A program made the position numbers and the translations under genes. 64,000 nucleotides of DNA from Jiangella muralis (GTDB lineage: Bacteria; Actinomycetota; Actinomycetes; Jiangellales; Jiangellaceae), in NCBI RefSeq assembly GCF_001270745.1, contig NZ_LFXL01000025.1, positions 124,001-188,000 of the forward strand. The letters run 5' to 3'. The notes under the pieces are model-generated. The model was given only the letters and a program-made list of their open reading frames with translations. It was not told the origin of the DNA and did not search any database. The number at the start of each line of letters is the position of its first letter. The stretch's first letter is position 1. Below are positions 36,662-47,266 of the stretch, in pieces.

Positions 36662-37393
36662 CTACCGCTGGGCCGCCGTCCGGCGGATCACCAGCAGTGC
36701 GCCGGCGGCCAGGAAGGCGAGCGCCGCGAGCCAGAACGGCCCCAGGTCGCCGGAGCCGGTGTTCGGCAGCGCCTCGCCGACGCTGCCGCCGTCGCCCGTG
36801 CCGGCGTCGCTGCCGGCCCCGGCCGCTCCACCGTTGCCGGGTGCGCCGCTGCCGGAGTCGTCCTCACCGACCTCGCAGCCGAGCGCGTCGGAGTCCCGGT
36901 CCAGGTGGAACGGGTCCAGCTCGGCGTCGAACAGCTCGACCGGCTTGTAGGCGTCGTCGATGTCCGGGCAGTTGTAGTCGCCGTGAGCGTCGCTGCACCA
37001 CGCCGCGGAATCGGCATAGTGAGCGCACGCACCCGGCTCGTCGGCCGGCGCCTCGTCGACCGGTTCCTCGGCCGGTGGTTCTTCGACGGGCGGTTCCTCG
37101 GTCGGTGCGTCGCCGCAGCCCCACCCGTTCTCATCGCCGTCCAGCCCGAACGGATCGACACCGACGTCCACCAGTTGCACCGGTATGTCGGCCTCCGGAA
37201 CATCTCCGCAGCTGTAGTTCTCGTCCGACGCCGGGTCACACCAGTTGCCCGAGTCGACGTAGGCGGCGCAGTCGGCCGCGTCCTTGGCCTCGAGCGTCGC
37301 TTCGACGGTCGCGCCGTCCTCGGCCCAGGCGGGTGCCGTGGCACCCATGAGTAAGGCCAGTCCGGCCATGATCGCTATGGTGACCTTTCGCAA
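36662..37393 (-). CDS. LPXTG cell-wall protein with two excalibur-like calcium-binding repeats
   Basis: A 243-residue exported protein. It has a signal peptide (KVTIAIMAGLALLMGATAP then AWA), two homologous repeats of about 55 residues each ending in an excalibur-type loop (LDGDENGWGC and LDRDSDALGC), separated by a Glu/Pro linker (TEEPPVEEPPAEEP), then a Gly/Ser spacer, the sortase signal LPNTG, a membrane helix and a basic tail (RRTAAQR). TTG 37393 is the best start, with AAGGGGGG upstream; an in-frame ATG at 37423 would lengthen the N-terminus. It is probably surface-anchored by sortase; calcium binding is predicted only. Confidence 0.8.
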   Translation of the reverse strand: MRKVTIAIMAGLALLMGATAPAWAEDGATVEATLEAKDAADCAAYVDSGNWCDPASDENYSCGDVPEADIPVQLVDVGVDPFGLDGDENGWGCGDAPTEEPPVEEPPAEEPVDEAPADEPGACAHYADSAAWCSDAHGDYNCPDIDDAYKPVELFDAELDPFHLDRDSDALGCEVGEDDSGSGAPGNGGAAGAGSDAGTGDGGSVGEALPNTGSGDLGPFWLAALAFLAAGALLVIRRTAAQR

Positions 37394-37548
37394 GGTCGCC
37401 CCCCTTCGATACTTCGGATACATAGGCCGTAGGTACGGCCTATCCAAAGCCCCGGACGGTAGCGCGATCTTCGTCACACTGGAAGGACTTTCGCCCGAAT
37501 CGCCGCGATTCTCATGAAGATCGATGACGGCCACTGGGTGAGATCACC

Positions 37549-37633
37549 GGGTGAGATAGCTGTGCTTGCCGGGTGGCGTCGCTGTTGCCAGGGGAACAGT
37601 GATGCACCCCACCCGGCGCAGCGATCTCACACA
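37549..37633. repeat. Nested inverted repeat (GGGTGGCATCACTGT family), second copy
   Basis: The inner arms GGGTGGCGTCGCTGTT and AACAGTGATGCACCC resemble those at 16099-16138. The outer arms are GTGAGAT and ATCTCAC. Confidence 0.65.
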
Positions 37634-37696
37634 GTGGCGTTGATCGCGTAACGGTTCGCCGTTGTCCCGCAGATGGCCGTTTTGCGGTAGTGGGCC

Positions 37697-37738
37697 GTCC
37701 CCCTGCTGCCCATTCTCTTGGCCGCTATCAGGGGGGAC
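37697..37738 (+). repeat. Module 2 short form, copy B
   Basis: GTCCCCCTG and CAGGGGGGAC arms enclose a CTGCCCATTCTCTTGGCCGC core. It is equivalent to the reverse complement of the long form with its centre removed. Confidence 0.75.
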
Positions 37739-37840
37739 GGGGAAGTGCGGGCACAGCCCGCCCGGTGCGCCGTTCGCCGTTCGCCTGGCTGGCGTTCGTC
37801 GTTCGTGCCGGCGCACCGGTTGTCCTCGACTCCCGGAGCC

Positions 37841-37900
37841 GTCTTCGATGGCGGGAGTCGTGTTCGAGGGGCCGTTCGGACGTTTCTCGCTATCGAAGAC
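37841..37900 (+). repeat. Module 1 of mosaic repeat, copy B
   Basis: A 60-bp unit GTCTTCGATGGC ... GCTATCGAAGAC, nearly identical to copies A and D. Confidence 0.8.
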
Positions 37901-37946
37901 GGCGGCGGCCATCGAGGTGGCGGCGAGGTGTGCCCAGTCTTTCCCC

Positions 37947-38072
37947 GTCCCCCTGATAGGTGCCCGTTCTTGGCCGCGGGACCGCGGGTCAAGCGGACAC
38001 CCAACGCGCGAAGCGCCCATGGGTCCGCTTGAGGCGCGGTCACGCGGCTGAGAAAATGGGCGCCAGGGGGAC
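37947..38072 (+). repeat. Module 2 long hairpin, copy B
   Basis: A 126-bp imperfect hairpin. The inner arms ACCGCGGGTCAAGCGGAC and GTCCGCTTGAGGCGCGGT flank the apical stem GCGC-GAA-GCGC. Confidence 0.8.
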
Positions 38073-38327
38073 GGCCAACCTGCGGACCACGGCGAACGCG
38101 GCCGCAAAGCGGCGAACGTGGCAGACCCGGGCGCACGGTCGGCCAGCCAACGCGAAGCCCGCCCGACCGAGTCGCCCGGGCCGGTCGGCAGCACCGGCCA
38201 TCGCCTTGGCTAGGCTGACCGCCGCCCGCACGTCCGGTTCATCCCGATATCCAGCACGGTCAGCAGTGCCAAGGCACCCGTGGCGATCAGCCCACCCAAG
38301 CTGCGTAGATCACGAGGATCCGTGCAT

Positions 38328-39377
38328 CTAGGCGCCGCCGACGACGGACGCCAGCTGCGGCACCAGCTGCTCCAGCGCGTAAGGCAGGCTGAGCACCGTC
38401 GACCACGTCAGGGCACCGGACACCAACGGGTCCTCGATGAACAGCACCCGGCCGTCCCGGACGACCTCCAGCTGGTCGTAGAGCGGCTTGGCCTCGACCT
38501 GCTCGCGGAGGTCGGGCTCGTGGCCGATGTTCCAGACCAGCAGGTCGCGGTCGAGCTGGGTCATCAGTTCGTCGCTGACGGGCGCGCCGTCGAGGTCGCC
38601 GGCCAGCGCGGCGAGGTCGTCCGGCAGCACGAAGCCGAGCTGCGTCATGAAGACGGTGCGCGGGTCGGTGGCGCTGCGGACGAACGACGAGCCGGGCTCG
38701 AACAGCTCGGTGACGGCCATCTCGACGCCCTCGAAGGCGGGGTTGGCCGCGGCGGCCTCGGCGAACTGCCGGTCGACCTCGGCGATCAGCTCCTCCGCGC
38801 GGTCGCCCTGGCCGAGGATCTGGCCCACCATGCGGGTCGTCTCCTGCCACGGCATGCCGTACTCGGGGTAGTCCGGCGACGACGCGACGGTCGGCGCGAT
38901 GACCGACAGCGTGTCGTACTCCTCCTGCGTCATGCCGGTGTAGAGGCCGATGATGAGATCCGGCTCCAGCTCGGCGAGGGTCTCGTAGTCGAAGTCCTGC
39001 ATGCCGGTGAAGGCGCCCTCGTTGAGCACGACCGGCTCGGCGTCGCCCAGCTCGTCCTGCGCCCACGGCCAGGTCGCGCCCGGGTGGTCGCCGTACCAGT
39101 CGGTGACGGCGATCGGCGCGACGCCGAAGGCCAGCACCGCGTCCTGGTCGCTGAAGCCGAGCGTGACGACGCGCTCCGGCGCCTCGGCCAGCTCGGTGCT
39201 GCCGTAGCGGTGCTCGACGGAGGCGGGGAACTCCCCGGCTCCGGTGCCGGGCTCGCCCGTCACGGTGGCGCCGTCGTCGGCGCCGTCGCCGCCGTCGTCA
39301 CCACCGCAGGCGGCGAGGAGCAGGAGCGGAACGGTGAGGACGACGGCGAGCCGGCGGCCCGCGACACGAAGCGACAT
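38328..39377 (-). CDS. Iron-siderophore ABC transporter substrate-binding lipoprotein
   Basis: A 349-residue periplasmic-binding-type protein of the FhuD/FepB group. The signal sequence ends in a lipobox LLLLAAC followed by a Gly/Asp linker. The ligand domain begins ERVVTLGFSDQDAVLAFG and contains ELEPDLIIGLYTGM and LVWNIGHEPDLREQ. No permease or ATPase genes lie beside it, so it must use a transporter encoded elsewhere. ATG 39377 is 6 bases from a TATCCT element that overlaps an iron box, indicating induction under iron starvation. Confidence 0.9.
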   Translation of the reverse strand: MSLRVAGRRLAVVLTVPLLLLAACGGDDGGDGADDGATVTGEPGTGAGEFPASVEHRYGSTELAEAPERVVTLGFSDQDAVLAFGVAPIAVTDWYGDHPGATWPWAQDELGDAEPVVLNEGAFTGMQDFDYETLAELEPDLIIGLYTGMTQEEYDTLSVIAPTVASSPDYPEYGMPWQETTRMVGQILGQGDRAEELIAEVDRQFAEAAAANPAFEGVEMAVTELFEPGSSFVRSATDPRTVFMTQLGFVLPDDLAALAGDLDGAPVSDELMTQLDRDLLVWNIGHEPDLREQVEAKPLYDQLEVVRDGRVLFIEDPLVSGALTWSTVLSLPYALEQLVPQLASVVGGA

Positions 39378-39381
39378 GAGG

Positions 39382-39400
39382 AAAGGATAGGCTGCCCTTA
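39382..39400 (-). promoter_or_regulatory. IdeR/DmdR-type iron box over the -10 element
   Basis: AAAGGATAGGCTGCCCTTA matches 13 of 19 positions of the consensus TTAGGTTAGSCTAACCTAA, including the central palindrome. The -10 element TATCCT (minus strand, 39384-39389) is inside the site, so the repressor would block transcription directly when iron is present. Confidence 0.7.
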
Positions 39401-39428
39401 TTCTGGCGTCGCGGGCGGCCCCGGCCGA

Positions 39429-39434
39429 TACCGT
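39429..39434 (+). promoter_or_regulatory. -10 element of the metallo-hydrolase gene (leaderless)
   Basis: TACCGT is followed by CGGCGC and ATG 39441. Confidence 0.5.
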
Positions 39435-39440
39435 CGGCGC

Positions 39441-40223
39441 ATGGCCGGCCTCGTCGCGGTGACCCGGAACGTCCTCGTCGCCACCCACGACTTCTGCACC
39501 AGCACCACCACGGTGGTCACCGGCGCCGACGGGAGCTGCCTCGTCGTCGACCCGGGGGTCACGCCGGCCGAGTTGGACGACCTCGCCGCCGAGCTGGCCG
39601 CCCGCCGGCTGCACGTCGCCGCCGGGTTCGCGACGCACCCGCACTGGGACCACGTGCTGTGGAGCCGGTCGCTCGGCGCCGGCGTGCCCCGCTTCGCGAC
39701 GGCGGCCTGCGTCGCCGCCGCGACGGCCGGGCGGGACCGCGGCCTTGCCGAGGCGGGGGCCGACGCTCCCGGGACGGACGGCGAGCTGTTCGCCCAGCTC
39801 ACGCCGATCCCGTCCGGCGGCCCGGGCTTCGTCCCATGGCAGGGCCCGCGGGTCGGCGTCGTCGCGCACCGGGCGCACGCGCCGGGACACGCCGCGCTGG
39901 TTGCCGACGGCGTGCTGGTGGCCGGCGACCTGTGCTCGGACCTGGAGGTGCCGCTGCTGGACCTCGACGCCGCCGACCCGCTCGGCGACTACCACCACGC
40001 ACTCGATCTGCTCGAGTCGCTGGCCACCGACGTGCGGCAGGTCGTGCCCGGTCACGGCCACGTCGGCGATCGTGGGGAACTGCGCCGCCGGCTGTCCGCC
40101 GACCGCCGCTACCTGGACGAACTGGCCGCCGGCCGTGGCGACGACGACCCGCGGCTCACCACCGACTGGCTGGTCCGCGACCACCACGCCCAGCGCGCTC
40201 GGATCGCCGCCGCCCCACGTTGA
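39441..40223 (+). CDS. Metallo-beta-lactamase-fold hydrolase
   Basis: A 260-residue MBL-fold protein. Metal ligands are in THPHWDHVLW (HxHxDH), APGHAAL, AGDLCSD and VPGHGHVGD. The N-terminus (NVLVATHDFCTSTTTVVTG) is typical of glyoxalase II-like or lactonase-like members; the substrate is unknown. The start is ATG 39441. Its TGA stop codon (40221-40223) is provided by the left arm of a long inverted repeat, so the last three codons overlap that element. It is divergent from the siderophore-binding protein gene. Confidence 0.87.
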   Translation: MAGLVAVTRNVLVATHDFCTSTTTVVTGADGSCLVVDPGVTPAELDDLAAELAARRLHVAAGFATHPHWDHVLWSRSLGAGVPRFATAACVAAATAGRDRGLAEAGADAPGTDGELFAQLTPIPSGGPGFVPWQGPRVGVVAHRAHAPGHAALVADGVLVAGDLCSDLEVPLLDLDAADPLGDYHHALDLLESLATDVRQVVPGHGHVGDRGELRRRLSADRRYLDELAAGRGDDDPRLTTDWLVRDHHAQRARIAAAPR

Positions 40224-40290
40224 TCTTGGAGTAATCGCGGAGTTACCGGGCGATTCGTCCGATTGATTCCGCGGCTACTCCAAGATCAAC
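40219..40290. terminator. GTTGATCTTGGAGTA inverted repeat between convergent genes
   Basis: The 15-bp perfect arms are 40219-40233 and 40276-40290. The interior contains GTCCGATTGATT. It lies between the convergent hydrolase and glyS genes. A sister copy is at 51290-51365. Confidence 0.75.
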
Positions 40291-40311
40291 TTCGGTGCGC
40301 GGCGGCGGACG

Positions 40312-43323
<3,012 letters not shown>

Positions 43324-43329
43324 CGGGAA

Positions 43330-43335
43330 AGCCTA
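43330..43335 (-). promoter_or_regulatory. -10 element of glyS, overlapping the upstream stop codon
   Basis: The minus-strand TAGGCT is followed by TTCCCG and GTG. Its first three bases are the TAG stop codon of the methyltransferase gene. Confidence 0.55.
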
Positions 43336-44157
43336 GTGGTGTGAGGCCGATGGCACGAACTCGAACCCGGTGACCCGGGCCAGGATTTCACCGTGCGGAA
43401 CGACGAACCAGCCGTCGTCGTGACCGGCCCACTCCCGCCACGCGGCCGCCAGCCGCTCCAGGTCGGACGTGGTCGCCAGGCCGCGGCCGACGGCCTGGTC
43501 CGCGAACGCCGACGACGTGACGCGGTCCGCCCACAGGCCGCCCCACCACGCGCGATCCTCCGGCGTGCTGAAGCACCAGACGCTCGCCGTCGCCGTGACG
43601 TCGCGCAGCCCGGCCCCGTGCGCCCACGCGAGCAGCCGCCGTCCCGCGTCCGGCTCGCCGCCGTTGCCGAGCGCCAGCGTGCGGTACAGCTCCAGCCACT
43701 CGGACAGCCCGGGCAGCCGCGGGTACCAGAACATGCCGGCGTAGTCGGAGTCGCGCGCCGCCACGACGCCGCCGGGCCGCGCCGTGCGGGCCAGCTGGCG
43801 CAGGACGGCGACCGGGTCGGCCACGTGCTGCAGCAGCTGGTGCGCGTGGACGACGTCGAAGCTCGCGTCGCCGAACGGCAGCGCGGCGGCGTCGGCGGTG
43901 CGGAACTCGACCGCGGCGGCGCCGTCCTGGGCCGCCGCCCGCGCGATGACCTCGTCCGACGCGTCCACCCCGACCACCCGGCCGGGCGCCACCAGCCCAG
44001 CCAGCTCCACCGTGATCGTCCCCGGCCCGCAGCCCACGTCCAGCACGTCCAGCCCGGGCCGCAGGTGGTCGCGGAGGTACGCCGCGGAGTTCGCGACCGT
44101 GCGCCAGGTGTGCGAGCGCAGGACGCTCTTGTGGTGGCCGTGCGTGTACGTCGCCAT
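43333..44157 (-). CDS. Class I SAM-dependent methyltransferase
   Basis: A 274-residue protein of the UbiE/Methyltransf_11 type. The SAM-binding motif is VLDVGCGPGTITVELA (near residue 38), followed by VVGVDASDEVI and ALPFGDASFDVVHAHQLLQH. The substrate is unknown. ATG 44157 begins MATYTHGHHKSVL; a TACGGT element lies 6 bases upstream. It ends 9 bases before the glyS start. Confidence 0.9.
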   Translation of the reverse strand: MATYTHGHHKSVLRSHTWRTVANSAAYLRDHLRPGLDVLDVGCGPGTITVELAGLVAPGRVVGVDASDEVIARAAAQDGAAAVEFRTADAAALPFGDASFDVVHAHQLLQHVADPVAVLRQLARTARPGGVVAARDSDYAGMFWYPRLPGLSEWLELYRTLALGNGGEPDAGRRLLAWAHGAGLRDVTATASVWCFSTPEDRAWWGGLWADRVTSSAFADQAVGRGLATTSDLERLAAAWREWAGHDDGWFVVPHGEILARVTGFEFVPSASHH

Positions 44158-44163
44158 GCCGCC

Positions 44164-44169
44164 ACCGTA
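44164..44169 (-). promoter_or_regulatory. -10 element of the methyltransferase gene (leaderless)
   Basis: TACGGT on the minus strand is followed by GGCGGC and ATG. Confidence 0.5.
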
Positions 44170-44274
44170 AGAACCTCCGGCCGTCGCTGTCAGCCCGGTT
44201 CGCACGATGGACGGTGAAACGGGCGGGCGCCCCGCACGTCAGGGGCGCCCGCCCGGGTCCGTCCCGGCCGGACC

Positions 44275-46236
44275 TCAGTCCGGCACGATCGCGCCCGGCG
44301 GCAGCGCCACCGCGCCGTTCGTGTCGGTGACCGTCACGGTGAAGGTCTTCGGCGCGCTGATGTTGCCGGCCGAGTCGATGGCCCGGTACTGGATCTCGTG
44401 GCGGCCGTACCCGGGCTCGAAGTCCGGGTAGGACTGCTCGAACGGCGCTTTGGTCACGCCGCCGCTGCCGAGGTTGCCGTACGCGATCTCCTTGATCACG
44501 GTGCCGGCCGGGGTGAACCGGTACGGCGTGCCCTCGGGCGCGTCCGGCCAGCCGTGGTAGTTGAACCAGCCGTCGCCGTCGAGCTGGAACTCGATGACGA
44601 CGTAGCCGTCCTGGTCGTCGGTGGCGGCGAGGCCCATCTCGAACCACTCGCGGAACACGTAATGCGGCGGGCGGACCCGGGTGCCGGGCACGACGGAGAC
44701 CGGGTCGGACAGGTCGACGGTGACCTCGGGTGCGACGTTGTCGACGGTCCAGGTCAACGTCTGGGTCGGGGCCGGGGGCACCTCGGGGTCGGACACCGTC
44801 GCGGTCAGCTGGTGCGACCGGGCCGGCAGGTTCAGCGCGCCGAGGTCCAGGTTGCGCGCGTTGTCCGGGTTCGGCAGCACGCTGCCGTTCAGGCGCCAGG
44901 TGACGTCGAGGATGCGGTCGGCCGGGTGGGTGGTCTCGACGTAGACGACGTCCTGGCCGCCGACGGGGTGGGTGGTGGCGGTCGAGGAGGTGAACTCGAC
45001 GTCGGCCGGGGCGGGCGGCTCCTCGACGATGGTCCACTCGCGGGTCTGGGTGAGCGCGCCGCCGTCGGCGACGGCCGGATCCCGGACGTCCGCGGTGTCG
45101 TCGGAGACGGTGACCTTCACGGTGTCGCCGATCCGCACGCCGTGGGCGTCGAGATCGAAGTTGCGGCTGTTGTTCGTCCCCGCGACGACCTGGCCGTTCA
45201 CCGCCCAGCTGACGGTGAGCTCGTGGTACAGCGGGTGCATCGTCTCGACCCAGAGCACGTCACCCGGCGACACGGGCTGGTCGGTCGGGGTCGACTCGAC
45301 GGTCATCTCGACGTCGTCGCGGCGGCCGGAGATCTTCTCGATCATCCGCTCGCGGCCGATCTGGTCGAAGTGGTAGCCGATCCAGCGCATGATCGAGTGC
45401 TCGCTGGGCCGCCAGATGCCCGAGGCGCGCGTCTGGCCGCTCTCGTACCGGCCGATGACGCCGCCGGACAGGGACTCCTCGCCCAGCCAGCGGTACCACT
45501 TGACCTGCTGGTCCAGCAGCTGCTGCTCGGTGAGGATCGTGTGGTGGATCGACGACGGCTCGCCGCCGGTGTACGGGGCGCCGGGCACGTTGCGGGTGCT
45601 GTACGGGTACTCGTCCTGCAGGTTGCCCAGCGAGTGGCCCAGCTCGTGCGGGCTGACCAGCGGGCCCTGCGGCGCCTGCCCGGTCGTGGTGGCGTTGCGG
45701 CCGCCGATGCCGCCGTAGGTGCTGGTGTTGGCGATGGTGAGGGTCTGCCGGTTCTGCGCGGTGACCCCCGGGATCATCGAGACGTACTGCTCCAACGCCT
45801 GCTGGCCGCCGGCGCCGAACGTGACGCCGCGGGCGTTCGCGCCGGCCGGGCAGGTGCCGGCGTACTGCAGCTCCAGCGGCGTGTCACGGCGGACGTTGCC
45901 GTCGTCGGGGTCACAGCTGATGCCGGACTCCCCCGACACGATCTCGATCATGTACACGTTGAAGTAGTCGCGGTAGCTGCGGAACGGCTCGATGCTCCAC
46001 TGCACGTTCAGGTGCTTGTCGACGTCGTCGCGGAACTGCTGCATCTCCTCGGCGGTGTAGCCGTCGCCCAGGACGATGAGGTTCAGACGGTCCGCCGGGT
46101 CGCCCGTCACCTGCAACGGCACCACCGTCGCCAACCCGGCCTCGTCCGACGCCGCGGCCGACGGCACCGCGCCGGTCAGCAGCGCGCCCATCAGCCCGGC
46201 CGCTCCCACCGCGGCCGCGATCTTCCGTTTCACCAT
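44275..46236 (-). CDS. Secreted M64-family metallopeptidase
   Basis: A 653-residue exported zinc peptidase related to the IgA peptidase M64 family. It has a signal peptide (KRKIAAAVGAAGLMGALLTG), then the M64 domain with NLIVLGDGYTAEEMQQFRDD, YFNVYMIEIVSGESGISC and the zinc motif SPHELGHSLGNLQDEY (HExxH, near residue 197). The C-terminal 330 residues carry two or three Ig-like beta domains. ATG 46236 follows GAGGGG. It is divergent from yaaA. The host-type substrate named for the family is unlikely to apply here. Confidence 0.9.
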   Translation of the reverse strand: MVKRKIAAAVGAAGLMGALLTGAVPSAAASDEAGLATVVPLQVTGDPADRLNLIVLGDGYTAEEMQQFRDDVDKHLNVQWSIEPFRSYRDYFNVYMIEIVSGESGISCDPDDGNVRRDTPLELQYAGTCPAGANARGVTFGAGGQQALEQYVSMIPGVTAQNRQTLTIANTSTYGGIGGRNATTTGQAPQGPLVSPHELGHSLGNLQDEYPYSTRNVPGAPYTGGEPSSIHHTILTEQQLLDQQVKWYRWLGEESLSGGVIGRYESGQTRASGIWRPSEHSIMRWIGYHFDQIGRERMIEKISGRRDDVEMTVESTPTDQPVSPGDVLWVETMHPLYHELTVSWAVNGQVVAGTNNSRNFDLDAHGVRIGDTVKVTVSDDTADVRDPAVADGGALTQTREWTIVEEPPAPADVEFTSSTATTHPVGGQDVVYVETTHPADRILDVTWRLNGSVLPNPDNARNLDLGALNLPARSHQLTATVSDPEVPPAPTQTLTWTVDNVAPEVTVDLSDPVSVVPGTRVRPPHYVFREWFEMGLAATDDQDGYVVIEFQLDGDGWFNYHGWPDAPEGTPYRFTPAGTVIKEIAYGNLGSGGVTKAPFEQSYPDFEPGYGRHEIQYRAIDSAGNISAPKTFTVTVTDTNGAVALPPGAIVPD

Positions 46237-46358
46237 CGTCGTTCACCCCTCGCTCGTCGATCCCCCGCAGGGACGCTAGCCAGGTTGGATCCAAAGCTCA
46301 CCGAGCAGATGACGGACGTTGCGCCGCGGTCGTCCGTCGTCTGACGGAACTCGGCGGT

Positions 46359-46364
46359 TACGCT
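46359..46364 (+). promoter_or_regulatory. -10 element of yaaA (leaderless)
   Basis: TACGCT is followed by GCTGGA and the GTG start, with no ribosome binding site. Confidence 0.55.
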
Positions 46365-46370
46365 GCTGGA

Positions 46371-47177
46371 GTGCTGATCCTGCTGCCGCCGTCGGAGGGC
46401 AAGACCGCGCCGGGCGACAGCGCCACCGCCGTCGACCTCGACGCGTTGTCGTTCCCGGAACTGACCGGCGACCGCGTCGACCTGCTGGCCGCGCTGGTCC
46501 GGCTGTGCCGCACGGCGCCGGAGGCCGCGGCGACGGCGCTCGGGCTCGGCCCGACGCAGGCCGCGGACGTCGAACGCAACGCCGTCCTGCCGCAGGCACC
46601 GGCCGCGCCGGCCCGCGAGGTGTACTCGGGCGTCCTGTACGACGCGCTCGGCCTGCGCACGCTGCGCCGCGGCACGGCCCGGCGGGCGGACGCGTCGGTG
46701 CTGATCACCAGCGGGCTGTGGGGGCTGCTGCGGCCGTCGGACGTGATCCCGGCGTACCGGCTCGGCGGCGGCGTGAGCCTCCCCGGCGTCGGCCCGCTGG
46801 CTGCGTTCTGGCGCCGCCCGCTGGGCAAGAGCCTGCCCGCCGCGGCCGGCGACGAGCTGATCGTCGACCTGCGCTCCAGCACGTACGCCGGGTTCTGGCG
46901 CCCGCCCGCCGACCTCGCCGCGCGCACCGTCGTCGTCCGGGTCCTCCATGAGCACGACGGCCGCCGCACCGTCGTCAGCCACCACAACAAGGCCACCAAG
47001 GGCCGCATCGTCCGCCGGCTACTGCAGGACGGCGCTCGGGTGGCGACCCCGAAACGGCTGGTCACGGTGCTGACGCGGCTGGGCTGGACGGCGGAACTGA
47101 CCCCGCCGCCCAGTCCCGGCCGCCCGGCCACCGTCGACGTCGTGGTGACCGAGGTGCCGACGTCCTCGTCCGATTGA
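46371..47177 (+). CDS. yaaA: YaaA-family peroxide stress protein (DUF328)
   Basis: A 268-residue protein of the YaaA family, which limits free iron and oxidative DNA damage in E. coli. It has LILLPPSEGKTAPGD at the N-terminus, YSGVLYDAL, SGLWGLLRPSDVIPAYRL and FWRRPLGKSL. GTG 46371 is set by the promoter. The stop codon TGA (47175-47177) lies inside the left terminal repeat of copy C, so the repeat supplies the last codon and the stop of this gene. Confidence 0.9.
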   Translation: MLILLPPSEGKTAPGDSATAVDLDALSFPELTGDRVDLLAALVRLCRTAPEAAATALGLGPTQAADVERNAVLPQAPAAPAREVYSGVLYDALGLRTLRRGTARRADASVLITSGLWGLLRPSDVIPAYRLGGGVSLPGVGPLAAFWRRPLGKSLPAAAGDELIVDLRSSTYAGFWRPPADLAARTVVVRVLHEHDGRRTVVSHHNKATKGRIVRRLLQDGARVATPKRLVTVLTRLGWTAELTPPPSPGRPATVDVVVTEVPTSSSD

Positions 47178-47222
47178 TCGGGTGGGCGGTTCGCCGTCGT
47201 GCGGCGGTTGGCCACGTGGGCC

Positions 47223-47266
47223 GTCCCCCTGCTGCCCATTTTCTTGGCCGCAGCTATCAGGGGGAC
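47223..47266 (+). repeat. Module 2 short form, copy C
   Basis: GTCCCCCTG and CAGGGGGAC arms enclose CTGCCCATTTTCTTGGCCGC, as at 37697-37738. Confidence 0.75.

Larger units (their letters stand above)
37640..38327 (+). repeat. Mosaic intergenic repeat, copy B
   Basis: The gap from 37394 to 38327 holds no gene that I can support. After the nested hairpin it contains, in order, the short form of module 2 (37697-37738), a linker, module 1 (37841-37900) and the long form of module 2 (37947-38072), then a tail that ends on the stop codon of the siderophore-binding protein gene (38328-38330). It is the most complete copy in the window and defines the modular plan. Confidence 0.8.

Noticed and set aside
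37662-38331. Several short frames inside repeat copy B, and similar ones in A, C and D
   Set aside because: The frames are not preserved between copies and run through inverted repeats; the copies differ by indels that would break them.
43324-43400. A T-box or glycine riboswitch upstream of glyS
   Set aside because: The probable -10 element lies 6 bases before the start codon, leaving no leader; the region is coding sequence of the methyltransferase.
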